Source: Chitinophaga sancti
GTDB taxonomy: Bacteria > Bacteroidota > Bacteroidia > Chitinophagales > Chitinophagaceae
Reading direction: 5' to 3'
Assembly: GCF_034424315.1 (NCBI RefSeq)
Contig: NZ_CP139972.1
Location: 3,472,001-3,536,000, forward strand
Length of the DNA: 64,000 nucleotides
Part shown: positions 27,154 to 36,126 of the stretch, one piece after another
Layout: the number at the start of each line of letters is the position of its first letter
Numbering within the stretch: the stretch's first letter is position 1
Notes under the pieces: model-generated
Told to the model about the DNA's origin: nothing
What the model saw: the letters and a program-made list of their open reading frames with translations, nothing else
Database searches by the model: none
Program-made: the position numbers and the translations under genes

Positions 27154-27206
27154 TTAGTCAAATTAGTCACCGCATCCCCTTACTATAATTATCAAAATCT
27201 CATAGC

Positions 27207-30200
27207 ATGAGAAATATTAATAGCAAGATCTTTGTTTCAATTTTCGCACTAATTTTGTTTGCAATTACCCCGGCCTTTTGTCAAAATATTCCAAAGGAAA
27301 TTGTACCGGTTAACGCCAGTGCTCCAGCCATTCCAGGTGCTTATTCAAATTCTAAGATAAATTATATAAGGACCTGGGAACCGGATATGCCTACATCAGA
27401 CACTGCAGTCGTAAAATCTACGCTAAGAACGCCATCAGAGGTAAAACAATCCACAGAATACTATGATGGTTTAGGCAGAATTATTCAATCCGTTACAAAA
27501 GGTATTTCACCTGCAGGTAATGATGCTGTTAGCATGAACATCTATGATCCATTTGGGCGTGAGGTAGTAAAGTACCTTCCGTATGTACCTAAAACCGGGA
27601 ATGTCAATGACGGGAGGTTTAAAACAGATCCGTTTAATGGGCAAAATGCTTTTTATAAGGATACATTGCTCAATCCGGCAGCTGCTGGAGAGTCTATTTA
27701 TTTTGCAAGAACCATATTTGAATCCTCGCCTTTAAACAGAATTCAAAAGGAGTATTCACAGGGCAATAACTGGGCAGAGGAGGGCGGAAACCGGTCTGTA
27801 CAAACTTCCTATCAGTTTAATACAATAAGCGATTCTGTCCGACTATTTGCATTAGCTGACGACGCGACTGTGCCCACCTCTACGACCATATATAAAGCAG
27901 GTACGTTATTCAAAAACATCGTTACGGATGAGAATAACCGGCAGACCATTTCTTTCGTGGATAAGGAAGGAAGAAAAATACTGGAAAGAGTTCAATCATC
28001 CTTCGCTCCAGGAATCGGGCATAGAGGTTGGTTGTCCACGTACTATATTTATAATCTAAGAGGCCAGCTGGCGTTTATCCTCCCTCCCAAAGCCGTTGAT
28101 ATCATTAAGGCAAGTTTCTCGATCTCCACAGCACTGGCAGCTGAACTATGTTTTTCTTATCGATACGACCTCAGAGGTCGAATTATCGAAAAGAAAATTC
28201 CGGGTGCGGAACCAGTTGAAATGGCATACGACAAAAGAGACCGCTTAGTTTTTTCAAGAAATGGCTTGTTAAAATCAAGATTTCAGTGCCAGGGATACTA
28301 TTATGACTCTATCAACAGGCAAATTCAATACAATGTCTGCAACGATACAGCGTCTGTAAAAACAATACAGGCAGTTTTTGATACGATGACTGTTATTAGC
28401 CAATCTCCACCATTGCCATTTATACCCAACAATTGGATTATTCCGATGTCATATACTTATTATGACAAGTACAATTTTCCTGGTGCCAGTTCTTATACAA
28501 CAACAGATATCAGTGCTAGCAGAGTAGGCAGTAATTCTTATCCGGAAACAATGCCCTCCAGCGCTTCCGCTATGACGAAAGGACTGGTCGTTGGTAAGCG
28601 ATCATTTGTAATATCCGATACGGTATGGCTCACTACCACTTCATTTTATGATGATAAAGGAAAGGTAATTCAGGTTAATTCCGACAACTGGGCAAGAGGA
28701 AAAGATATAACAAATACCAGGTATGATTTCTCCGGGAAGATACTATCCACTTACCAGCGACACACTAATCCCAAAAGCAGATCAACGCCCTCATCAACTT
28801 TACTAACAATATTTCATTACGATGCAGCAGGAAGACCTGATTCACTTATTAAAACACTAAATGATAACCCTTTACTTCAAAAAGTAATCTGTCTTACATC
28901 ATACGATGAGTTAGGCCAGAAAAAAAATGAACGTTTTGATGTAAATGCCTCCGGACAAATTGAAACCCTTAACTATTCCTATAATTTAAAAGGCTGGCTT
29001 AAATCCATCAATAAAAATTACCTAAACACAGCCAATAGTTCCAGCAATTGGTTTGGACTTGAGCTTTCCTACGATAATGGATTTGACAGTGTAAAATATG
29101 ATGGAAATATTTCCGGAACAAAATGGAAAAGCGGTGATGATAATATCTCCCGGGCATACGGATATGGCTATGATCCAGTCAACAGATTAATATCAGCCTA
29201 TTTTACCCAACAAAATGTTGGCAGCACTACCTGGACAAATACCCCTGTAAATTTTTCTGTTAGTGGAATAAGCTATGATGCAAGCGGCAATATATTTAGT
29301 ATGAAACAAATGGGCATGAATGGCCCTATCTCCCAGACTATAGATAGCCTTAAATATTTCTATAGCTATGGTACTAATAGTTACACGAATAAGCTCTATT
29401 ATGTGACAGATAAAGCCAATAATCCGGCTTCATTATTAGGAGATTTCCACGAAGCCAATAACACCGAAACGCAAGATTACTATTATGACCCCAACGGAAA
29501 TATTTGTAAGGATAAGAATAAAAATATAGACACAATTTATTATAATGATTATAATTTACCCGCTATAATCAATATCCATAACCGGGGAGTTCTATATTAC
29601 GTTTATGACGGCGAAGGCAACAAAGTTGGAAAAGTTATAATTGATACAGTCAGTTCACAACCCAGAGTCGTGCGAACAACCTATGCTAATGGGTTTGTCT
29701 ACGTTAATAACAACAACACGCTTGATACCCTTCAATATATCAACCATGAGGCTGGCAGAATCAGGCCTGTATTTAAAACAGGACTTCCCACTCAATGGTC
29801 ATTTGATTATTTCCTAAAAGACCATCTTGGTAATACAAGGGTTATTTTAGCAACCAGAAGAGATACTGCCACATATGCCGCAACAATGGAAAGTTCGGTA
29901 AGTGGGTTAGAAAATGCTTTGTTTAATAATATTGATAATACCCGGGCGCCTAAACCGAGTTATTACCCTAATGATCCTACAACCAATCCAAATGCTAATG
30001 TTGCCTTGCTAAATGGTGGAAGTGGTGGGCAAAAGATTGGCCCATCTAAAGTATTACGGGTTATGGCAGGGGATACTATATCCGTTTCGGTAAAAGCGGT
30101 ATATCATAATGTCGGTGCCGCTACTTCAGCAAATACATCGTCTATTATGGTGGCCTCCATTCTGTCTGCATTTTCTGGGAACTTTGTTACAGATGGAGCA

Positions 30201-31430
30201 CATAGTAGTGGAGGTGTAAGCTCTCCAATAAACAATTTAACCTCCAGTTTGTATGATAATTTGAGAACAAAGGATCCTGATCAGAACATTAGTACAAAAC
30301 CTAAAGCATTCCTTAATGTAGCCGCCTTTGATGATAATTTCAATTTTGTTGATGAGAATAGTGTAGTAAAACAAGTCCAAGGCTTAGTTGATTCATTGTC
30401 TTCGCTAATAGTTAATAAGGTAGTTGTTAAGCGAACTGGTTTTGTATATCTATATCTTTCGAATGAGAGTGCACAGGATGTGTTTTTCGATAATCTAATC
30501 GTCGTACATAATAGAGGGCCATTAAAGGAAGTAACGCACTATTATCCTTTTGGTTTAACAATGGCTGGTATAAGTAGTCATTCTTTAGAGGGAAGTTTAT
30601 ATACGGAGAATAAGTTAAAGTACAATGGTATTGAATTTAATGAGGATTTTGACTTGGATGAGTATGATGCAAATTTTCGTACATTAGATCCTCAGACTGG
30701 CAGATGGGGGCAGGTTGATCCCAAAATCGACGAAGATATGGAGAGGTGGAGCCCTTATGCGTCGAATTTTGATAATCCCATTAGATATAATGATCCGTTG
30801 GGAGATGTTCCAGGTGGTGGCCCAACACCGGGTTTTGTCCAATTTGCACCATTGCTTTATGAAGCCCTTGTAGGTCTTTATGAGGCGGCTGTTGTGACAG
30901 GATCAGTTGCTTATGTCGCTAATAAATCAGATCAAATTAAAGAAGCTGTTTTAGCTGGGCCTGGTCCCATTGCGAATTCAAGTGTATCCATGGTGCCTGA
31001 GTCGATGAGGGCAGATGTTATGAATGGTGCACCAACGGCTACAGCCAAACCGGAAAAAGCTGCACCTGCGGGAGAATTTGCGTTTAAGGTTCCTGGTTTA
31101 CTAATAGATGATAAGGCGGCCACGGTAAAACCCGAAAATTATGTTTTTGCAAGAAGAGGTCGAGGAGGGGCCCAGGCAAAACTTAAAGAAGTCGGAGATG
31201 ATCCTAAGCAAGGCTCAGCAACTAGGGGTTGGATTAAACAGGAGCGAAACGCAATGCAAAGGGATCGAAAGGCTCGCCCTGGTATTAGAAATCCTCCTGG
31301 AACGGAATTGGCCCATGATCGCGGCAAAGAAGCTGCTAAAGGATACAATTATGATGATTCCAAATTAAAGACCAAGGAGCTTCACGATCTTCAACATCGA
31401 ACTGAAAAGAAATTAAGAGACTCAAATTAA
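27207..31430 (+). CDS. Rhs polymorphic toxin with C-terminal toxin tip
   Basis: 1407 residues. A signal peptide (about 1-25, ending TPAFCQ) and a DUF6443-type N-terminal region (STEYYDGLGRIIQSVTKG) lead into YD repeats. The Rhs core lies around 1130-1200 (LKYNGIEFNEDFDLDEYDAN, FRTLDPQTGRWGQVDP, DNPIRYNDPLGD). After a hydrophobic linker the variable tip (about 1300-1407) contains RGWIKQERNAMQRDRKARPG, NPPGTELAHDRGKEAAKGY and ELHDLQHRTEKK. The tip is reminiscent of polymorphic toxin type 8 (Ntox8), a tentative call. Its immunity gene should be the DUF2750 gene 6 nt downstream. Confidence 0.85.
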   Translation: MRNINSKIFVSIFALILFAITPAFCQNIPKEIVPVNASAPAIPGAYSNSKINYIRTWEPDMPTSDTAVVKSTLRTPSEVKQSTEYYDGLGRIIQSVTKGISPAGNDAVSMNIYDPFGREVVKYLPYVPKTGNVNDGRFKTDPFNGQNAFYKDTLLNPAAAGESIYFARTIFESSPLNRIQKEYSQGNNWAEEGGNRSVQTSYQFNTISDSVRLFALADDATVPTSTTIYKAGTLFKNIVTDENNRQTISFVDKEGRKILERVQSSFAPGIGHRGWLSTYYIYNLRGQLAFILPPKAVDIIKASFSISTALAAELCFSYRYDLRGRIIEKKIPGAEPVEMAYDKRDRLVFSRNGLLKSRFQCQGYYYDSINRQIQYNVCNDTASVKTIQAVFDTMTVISQSPPLPFIPNNWIIPMSYTYYDKYNFPGASSYTTTDISASRVGSNSYPETMPSSASAMTKGLVVGKRSFVISDTVWLTTTSFYDDKGKVIQVNSDNWARGKDITNTRYDFSGKILSTYQRHTNPKSRSTPSSTLLTIFHYDAAGRPDSLIKTLNDNPLLQKVICLTSYDELGQKKNERFDVNASGQIETLNYSYNLKGWLKSINKNYLNTANSSSNWFGLELSYDNGFDSVKYDGNISGTKWKSGDDNISRAYGYGYDPVNRLISAYFTQQNVGSTTWTNTPVNFSVSGISYDASGNIFSMKQMGMNGPISQTIDSLKYFYSYGTNSYTNKLYYVTDKANNPASLLGDFHEANNTETQDYYYDPNGNICKDKNKNIDTIYYNDYNLPAIINIHNRGVLYYVYDGEGNKVGKVIIDTVSSQPRVVRTTYANGFVYVNNNNTLDTLQYINHEAGRIRPVFKTGLPTQWSFDYFLKDHLGNTRVILATRRDTATYAATMESSVSGLENALFNNIDNTRAPKPSYYPNDPTTNPNANVALLNGGSGGQKIGPSKVLRVMAGDTISVSVKAVYHNVGAATSANTSSIMVASILSAFSGNFVTDGAHSSGGVSSPINNLTSSLYDNLRTKDPDQNISTKPKAFLNVAAFDDNFNFVDENSVVKQVQGLVDSLSSLIVNKVVVKRTGFVYLYLSNESAQDVFFDNLIVVHNRGPLKEVTHYYPFGLTMAGISSHSLEGSLYTENKLKYNGIEFNEDFDLDEYDANFRTLDPQTGRWGQVDPKIDEDMERWSPYASNFDNPIRYNDPLGDVPGGGPTPGFVQFAPLLYEALVGLYEAAVVTGSVAYVANKSDQIKEAVLAGPGPIANSSVSMVPESMRADVMNGAPTATAKPEKAAPAGEFAFKVPGLLIDDKAATVKPENYVFARRGRGGAQAKLKEVGDDPKQGSATRGWIKQERNAMQRDRKARPGIRNPPGTELAHDRGKEAAKGYNYDDSKLKTKELHDLQHRTEKKLRDSN

Positions 31431-31436
31431 TATTAT

Positions 31437-31823
31437 ATGCCGTCAAAAAAAGAAATTGAATCGGTTCTTCAACAGGATACGAAAACCCGCTTTGAATATG
31501 CTATTAAACGAATAGCAGGCAATGAGGAAGTATGGGTTGCTGAATATAATAATGAATTTTTATTAATGGGAGATGATGAAGATAATGAGGTTTTCCCATT
31601 ATGGCCCCATGAAGAATATGTCCAGGTATTTTGCGATAATGGGAGACCTGATTATAAGCCCACCTCTATAACATTAGATGATTTTATTGAGTTGTATATT
31701 CCTGATTGTGAAAAGAAGAATCAAAAGATTGGTGTAATGCCAATGCCTAATGGTGCATCCGTGGTAGTTGATGTTGATATTTTTATGCAAGCGATTAACG
31801 CCGAACTAGATAAATACTTATAG
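31437..31823 (+). CDS. DUF2750-family protein, probable immunity protein
   Basis: 128 residues, starting 6 nt after the Rhs toxin stop, the classic place for a cognate immunity gene. Family pattern: TRFEYAIKRIAGNEEVWVAE, LLMGDDEDNEVFPLWPHEEY, LDDFIELYIPDCEKK. Small, acidic, cytoplasmic. It would bind and neutralise the tip of the preceding toxin. The family call is good; the pairing is inferred from position. Confidence 0.75.
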   Translation: MPSKKEIESVLQQDTKTRFEYAIKRIAGNEEVWVAEYNNEFLLMGDDEDNEVFPLWPHEEYVQVFCDNGRPDYKPTSITLDDFIELYIPDCEKKNQKIGVMPMPNGASVVVDVDIFMQAINAELDKYL

Positions 31824-31868
31824 GGAAATATTAATGATAGAAAAAAGGTGATATTTAAGGAATAAATA

Positions 31869-31897
31869 ACAAAGGCGGCTCAATTGAGCTGCCTTTT
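31869..31897 (+). terminator. Intrinsic terminator after the first immunity gene
   Basis: AAAGGCGGCTCAA and TTGAGCTGCCTTT form a near-perfect stem followed by T residues. It ends the toxin-immunity transcript and separates it from the orphan modules downstream. Confidence 0.75.
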
Positions 31898-31945
31898 AAC
31901 ATGACAGGGTTTTATCATGATAAATCAAAAGGAAATTAATAAAAG

Positions 31946-32392
31946 ATGAGCCTAAATCAAAGCAATAATACTGATGTCAAAATTAAGTTAGTATATAAAG
32001 ATTTTGATGGTAATATAAAAATTGAGAGTGTATGGGCAGAAAAAGTAGGAGACTATTATAAAATCCTCAATGTTCCCTTCTTTGCAGGTAATATTGCATA
32101 TGGAGATATAGTAAGTATCGATGAAGAAGAAGGAGAAATGTATTTTGATGAATTGATTGAGCCTTCAGGTCATAGTACAATACAGATGATTATTTATGAT
32201 AAGAATGGTGTAAGTAGAATCGGTGAGGAATTGGTGGCTTTAGGGTGTGATTGGGAGGGTAGTCATCTTGAAGGTTATATATCAGTAGATGTTCCTGCTA
32301 CTATATCCTACATTCCCATTAAAGAGTATTTGGAACAGGGGAAATTGAAAAATTTGTGGGATTATAAAGAGGCATGCCTGGCTCATTCATAG
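31946..32392 (+). CDS. DUF4265-family protein, probable orphan immunity protein
   Basis: 148 residues. It carries the DUF4265 pattern (IKIESVWAEKVGDYYKILNV, VPFFAGNIAYGDIVSID, DELIEPSGHSTIQMIIYD). This family is common in polymorphic-toxin loci as immunity. No toxin tip precedes it, so its toxin seems to have been lost or displaced, leaving an orphan immunity gene that would still protect against siblings carrying that tip. Confidence 0.7.
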   Translation: MSLNQSNNTDVKIKLVYKDFDGNIKIESVWAEKVGDYYKILNVPFFAGNIAYGDIVSIDEEEGEMYFDELIEPSGHSTIQMIIYDKNGVSRIGEELVALGCDWEGSHLEGYISVDVPATISYIPIKEYLEQGKLKNLWDYKEACLAHS

Positions 32393-32443
32393 TTGTTCGG
32401 GAATCACTATTCGATTATTAAAGTTAAGAAGGATATAATTTAA

Positions 32444-32818
32444 TCTAAAGAAAGTACTGATTACAATAGAAGTAATCCTGTTACTATACAGGGAACTTTA
32501 ACCTCTGCGACTTCGTTAGTTAATCTAGTCAAACCAATAAAAAATGTTGAAGAAGAGTGGCAAGGAAATTTACTTAAGCCTCCAAAAGGAAAGGGGAGCG
32601 TTCCTAAAGATCAAAGAGATCCCAAAAGAAATGTGACTGAAAAAGAGAAAGCCCAAATTTATGAAGAACAGAAAGGAGGGTGTGCAAATTGTGACGCAAA
32701 AACAGAGAAGAAAGATATGGAATTTCATCATGTTAAACGACACGCAGATGGAGCTAGATCAACTCCTGAGGAAGTAAAAGCAGTTTGTAAACCATGTCAT
32801 GTTAAATTGCATAGCTAA
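32444..32818 (+). pseudogene. Orphan Rhs C-terminal toxin tip, HNH endonuclease
   Basis: An open frame follows a TAA at 32441 with no good start. It begins inside a linker typical of a toxin tip (LLKPPKGKGSVPKDQRDPKR) and ends with an HNH fold: GCANCDAKTEKKDMEFHHVK and CKPCHVKLHS, with the HH pair and two CxxC-type zinc knuckles. A GTG at 32633 could start a 61-residue HNH peptide. It has no Rhs core of its own and looks like a stored tip that could be swapped onto the main gene by recombination. Its stop overlaps the next gene's start (TAATG). Confidence 0.8.
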
Positions 32819-33546
32819 TGAATAAAGAAATATTTATCCAGAGCATAAGATCTGGCATTGAAAAATTTGGATATCACATAACTTATGTTATGCCCGATAT
32901 TAGTCCTGGATTCGCTTATACAATTGGTCTAAGTGAGAAGTATAATTTTGAATTACTATTTGCCGGAGGGGTATTTTACATGCGAGAAGAAGTCGATAAT
33001 CTCCTAAAGGGAATTTCTGTTAAATTAATTGAGAGAGAGGGTAAAAATTTCGATCCTATTACTCTTGATGGTTTGGGTGAATTTTCTCTTTCCCTGATTG
33101 ACAAATCTTGGAGTAAATTATTGATGTTAGGTGTATATGATTATTATAAGACAGAAAAGGTTTATGCTTTTCAGATTATTCCGGATAAGAAACATTATAC
33201 ACTGGATATCCCTGATATGACTCAGGAATTTAGCACTAAAAATGAACCTGTATGGCAATGGATCGTCAAGGAATGGGAATATAATGTGCCTAAAGAGTCA
33301 AAGGTTGGTACCGACATATATTTTTTACAAGGGGAACCTCTCACAGAAATTGCGAGGTGGGAAGACAATTATTGGGAAATGTACCACCTCGATGGAGAAG
33401 AGGTTGAAAAAAAAGATATACGGATTGTTTCATTAGGAACCGTATTTGCAATAGATCCTTCAATTCTTCCGGCTTTTGAGCTCCCCTTAACAAAGGGATT
33501 GTTACGAGATAATTTTGAAGATCCCTGGAGAAAATGGAAATGGTAA
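32818..33546 (+). CDS. DUF4262-family protein, probable immunity to the HNH tip
   Basis: 242 residues. The N-terminal DUF4262 pattern is visible (GIEKFGYHITYVMPDISPGF, AYTIGLSEKYNFELLFAGGV). The ATG shares its A with the stop of the HNH tip, so the two are translationally coupled, as expected for a toxin/immunity pair. The C-terminal half (WQWIVKEWEYNVPKESKVGT) is longer than the minimal domain. Cytoplasmic protein; role inferred from position and family. Confidence 0.75.
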   Translation: MNKEIFIQSIRSGIEKFGYHITYVMPDISPGFAYTIGLSEKYNFELLFAGGVFYMREEVDNLLKGISVKLIEREGKNFDPITLDGLGEFSLSLIDKSWSKLLMLGVYDYYKTEKVYAFQIIPDKKHYTLDIPDMTQEFSTKNEPVWQWIVKEWEYNVPKESKVGTDIYFLQGEPLTEIARWEDNYWEMYHLDGEEVEKKDIRIVSLGTVFAIDPSILPAFELPLTKGLLRDNFEDPWRKWKW

Positions 33547-33659
33547 TTCTAAATTCTGAATAACAGAAATTTAAACCCTTTAGAGATTTATGTTTAAATA
33601 AAAACTATAATGGTATCTGAAATTTAGACCGGTAATTAAGATTGCAAAAAACATCTTAA

Positions 33660-33941
33660 ATTGCCAAAAGAATAACAGAGCAGAGAAGAAGAAAATTCAC
33701 TGGAGACTTCAAAGCGAAAGTGGTTATGGAAGCCTTAAAAGAGCGTAGTACAGTTGAAGAACTAGCTAAGAAGTATGATTTGCATCCCACGCAAATCAAT
33801 ACGTGGAACCGAGAGGCAGCAGCGAAGCTAGCAACATACAGCAACCTCATTATTGGTCGGGGTCTGTTTGAAGATCGTATTGTGGAAATGCAGCAACTAA
33901 TGAAGCTAATACCGGAGATCCTAAAAAGACGAGGAAAATAG
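33660..33941 (+). pseudogene. IS3-family OrfA remnant
   Basis: The frame reads RRRKFTGDFKAKVVMEALKE, RSTVEELAKKYDLHPTQIN, TWNREAAAKLAT, the helix-turn-helix OrfA of IS3-type elements. The expected ATG is ATT at 33660, the similarity breaks after LAT, and no OrfB follows, so this is a truncated scar at the edge of the Rhs locus. Confidence 0.75.
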
Positions 33942-34398
33942 TTGAAGATGATTTCATTGTAGGAGACGGTGTCCCAATGTTGTAATTATCTACCACATTG
34001 TTGCAGTATGTAATTCCTCTTATCTAGTCTTTCCTATTTCCTCAATTAACGAAATGTTAACCGTCTGGGTTAAATGAACGACTTATATTTGGTTTACCGG
34101 TGTCTTTAAAGTTAACAAATTACGAAAGCAAATTGAGCCGACCAGAAGATCGGTTTCTAGAAACTAAAAAAGAGAAGGCAGCATTGTCTTCTCTTTTTAG
34201 TTGAATCTTTGGCATTGCCTTCGACCAGGTCCTTTCCCCTCAATCTCTCTTTCGCCAAGGATTTCCGGTTCAATTCCTAATGCGCTACTTGAAATGCCGA
34301 TTGATAGATCGGAGTTTCAACTGGATTCATGATCAGCAAATCTCATGTAATTACCCAATAGCACGGACCACCAAATCTGCGTACAGGATTTGTCAGGT
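33942..34398. other. Intergenic scar region
   Basis: No gene supported. It holds a terminator-like hairpin (34165-34199), and the rest looks like decayed DNA between the IS3 remnant and the terpene-synthase region. Confidence 0.4.
34165..34199. terminator. Intrinsic terminator
   Basis: AAAAAGAGAAG (34167-34177) and CTTCTCTTTTT (34188-34198) form a stem flanked by A- and T-runs, so it can work in either direction. Confidence 0.7.
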
Positions 34399-34656
34399 AT
34401 GCGTCAATGTCAACCAGAAAAATTGGAGGAGCTAAAGCGCATTGCTGTTAATGAAGAATGGGCTAATTTTCTCATAGAGGGAGTTGCTAGTAATTTAAGA
34501 TTACTGTTAAAGACTATTGAAATCGGGAAAGAAATCGTCAAGACGAACCATCCAGCCCAAAAACTAATTTCACCTAATAAACCAACATTTAAAATAGCGA
34601 ACGGGATGTTCAGGTCTGTGGCATTGAAGGAACCCAATCATGCCAAAGTATACTGA
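34399..34656 (+). CDS. Small hypothetical protein
   Basis: 85 residues from ATG 34399 (MRQCQPEKLEELKRIAVNEE); a TTG at 34390 is possible. Helical in the middle (NLRLLLKTIEIGKEIVKTNH). No family recognised, no coupled neighbour. It may be a remnant of a larger gene. Confidence 0.3.
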   Translation: MRQCQPEKLEELKRIAVNEEWANFLIEGVASNLRLLLKTIEIGKEIVKTNHPAQKLISPNKPTFKIANGMFRSVALKEPNHAKVY

Positions 34657-34998
34657 TGGGCTTTTTCGCTAATAGAACACTTACGGGTAGCTAGGTTATT
34701 ATCCTGCCGAAGGAAATACAATGCGCATTACACCGCCATTCCAAAATGCACAGGTCGCCTTACCCTACTCAGTTTAATTTGTTTGCTGCAACCAGCTAAT
34801 TAGAAGTGCTTCTTGTGTATAATATTCGCATGTTTTTAACCCTCTTGCACTTATATATTAATGGCTTTTTTTCTATTTTTTTTCTATCTGTTTATCAATG
34901 ATATAGCTACTCATTGTTTCATTTTTGCAATCATTAAGGGGCCACAATTTCTGTACATTTCTTAATCATAATTTATCCTAACATCTAAACTTTTCACT
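34657..34998. other. Upstream region of the terpene synthase
   Basis: 342 nt, AT-rich towards the 3' end. No gene and no clear repeat. Promoter-like AT-rich stretches lie at 34850-34990, but I could not place a convincing -33/-7 pair with the right spacing. Confidence 0.35.
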
Positions 34999-36126
34999 AT
35001 GAAGAAAGCAATTAAATTGCTGCGCGACTCTTTCCTTGTAGAATTTAAAGGTCACTACGACGCTTATCTCAACACACAGACCCAAAAACTATCGTTGCTT
35101 CGGGCTTTTTCATTTGGTGATTTCAATCTGAAGGATTATTGTACCAATTTCTATCCACACCCGAAAAAGAACGAATTACTTTATGGGGCTAAGCTCTTTT
35201 GCGACAAGTACGGAATATGGTTGGATACTGCCGCACAATATGTTACCTGTGCAATTTACCTTTTCCCGTCTGGTCACGAATTTAGAATGAAACCGCTTTT
35301 GCAAAATTGCGCCATAGATTTTTGGCTTAACGATACCTGGGGCAGGGAGCTATTCGCAGGATTGAATCCGGACGAAAAGGCTATAGCTCAACGGGTGATC
35401 AAAAAAATCTCAAAAGATACCGGCATTATGAATTCACATGTTAATGCTCATCCTATTGAATTGGCTACACGGGAAATGATGCTGGAATTCAAAAGGACCA
35501 GTCCCGCAGCCTGGTATCAGAAATTCTCCAGGTTGTACAACTACCATGTTAAAATCACTCATAAAGATCTCAACGCAGACCAGCTAGGCAAAATTTTAAC
35601 GGTGGACGAATATATCAAACGGCGCTGCCATATCAGCGGTATGCCACATACCCTAACTTTTCTGGAATATGCGGAAGGCCAGTTTTTAAACACCATTTGG
35701 ATGGAAAAAGTCGGCTTGAAAGAACAATTTGATCGGCTGAATTTTGTCGTGTCTGCAATTGGAGCCTTGATGAATGACCTTTTTTCTTTTGAAAAAGAGG
35801 TGATCGATCACCAATCGGACTGTAATCTGGTTGCAATCATCGCGTTAAATAATCCTTCATTTACCATAGAACAGACTTTACAGTTGGGCGCCAAAATTGT
35901 ATGTGACTTACTGTCGGAATATCTGGAGCTTTCTCAGGAAATTCAGATGCGGGGTTATCTGTGCCTGCCGGATGCCAGAACAAAAGTTGACGCGCTGGAA
36001 AACTACCTCATTGGACTCAACCGGGTAGTCATGGCCAGCTGGATATGGCAGATTTCAACCACCCGTTATAAAAGAGAGTTATCCATCTGGGAGGAAACAA
36101 CTATTCATCAAACCGCTATCGTCTGA
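34999..36126 (+). CDS. Class I terpene synthase family protein
   Basis: 375 residues without signal peptide. The NSE metal-binding motif is clear, NDLFSFEKE (259-267), as are the upstream arginine region YIKRRCHISGM (about 205-215) and a C-terminal arginine-tyrosine pair (WQISTTRYKREL). The first, usually aspartate-rich motif appears only as NDTWGRE (111-117), a divergent form. The enzyme would cyclise a linear prenyl diphosphate, but product and chain length cannot be read. No prenyltransferase or P450 lies nearby. It overlaps the convergent histidine-kinase gene by 19 nt. Confidence 0.85.
   Translation: MKKAIKLLRDSFLVEFKGHYDAYLNTQTQKLSLLRAFSFGDFNLKDYCTNFYPHPKKNELLYGAKLFCDKYGIWLDTAAQYVTCAIYLFPSGHEFRMKPLLQNCAIDFWLNDTWGRELFAGLNPDEKAIAQRVIKKISKDTGIMNSHVNAHPIELATREMMLEFKRTSPAAWYQKFSRLYNYHVKITHKDLNADQLGKILTVDEYIKRRCHISGMPHTLTFLEYAEGQFLNTIWMEKVGLKEQFDRLNFVVSAIGALMNDLFSFEKEVIDHQSDCNLVAIIALNNPSFTIEQTLQLGAKIVCDLLSEYLELSQEIQMRGYLCLPDARTKVDALENYLIGLNRVVMASWIWQISTTRYKRELSIWEETTIHQTAIV

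Noticed and set aside
34922..34961. TTTTTG and TACATTTC as a Bacteroidetes -33/-7 promoter for the terpene synthase
   Set aside because: The spacing of about 26 nt is too long for the usual 19-21 nt.
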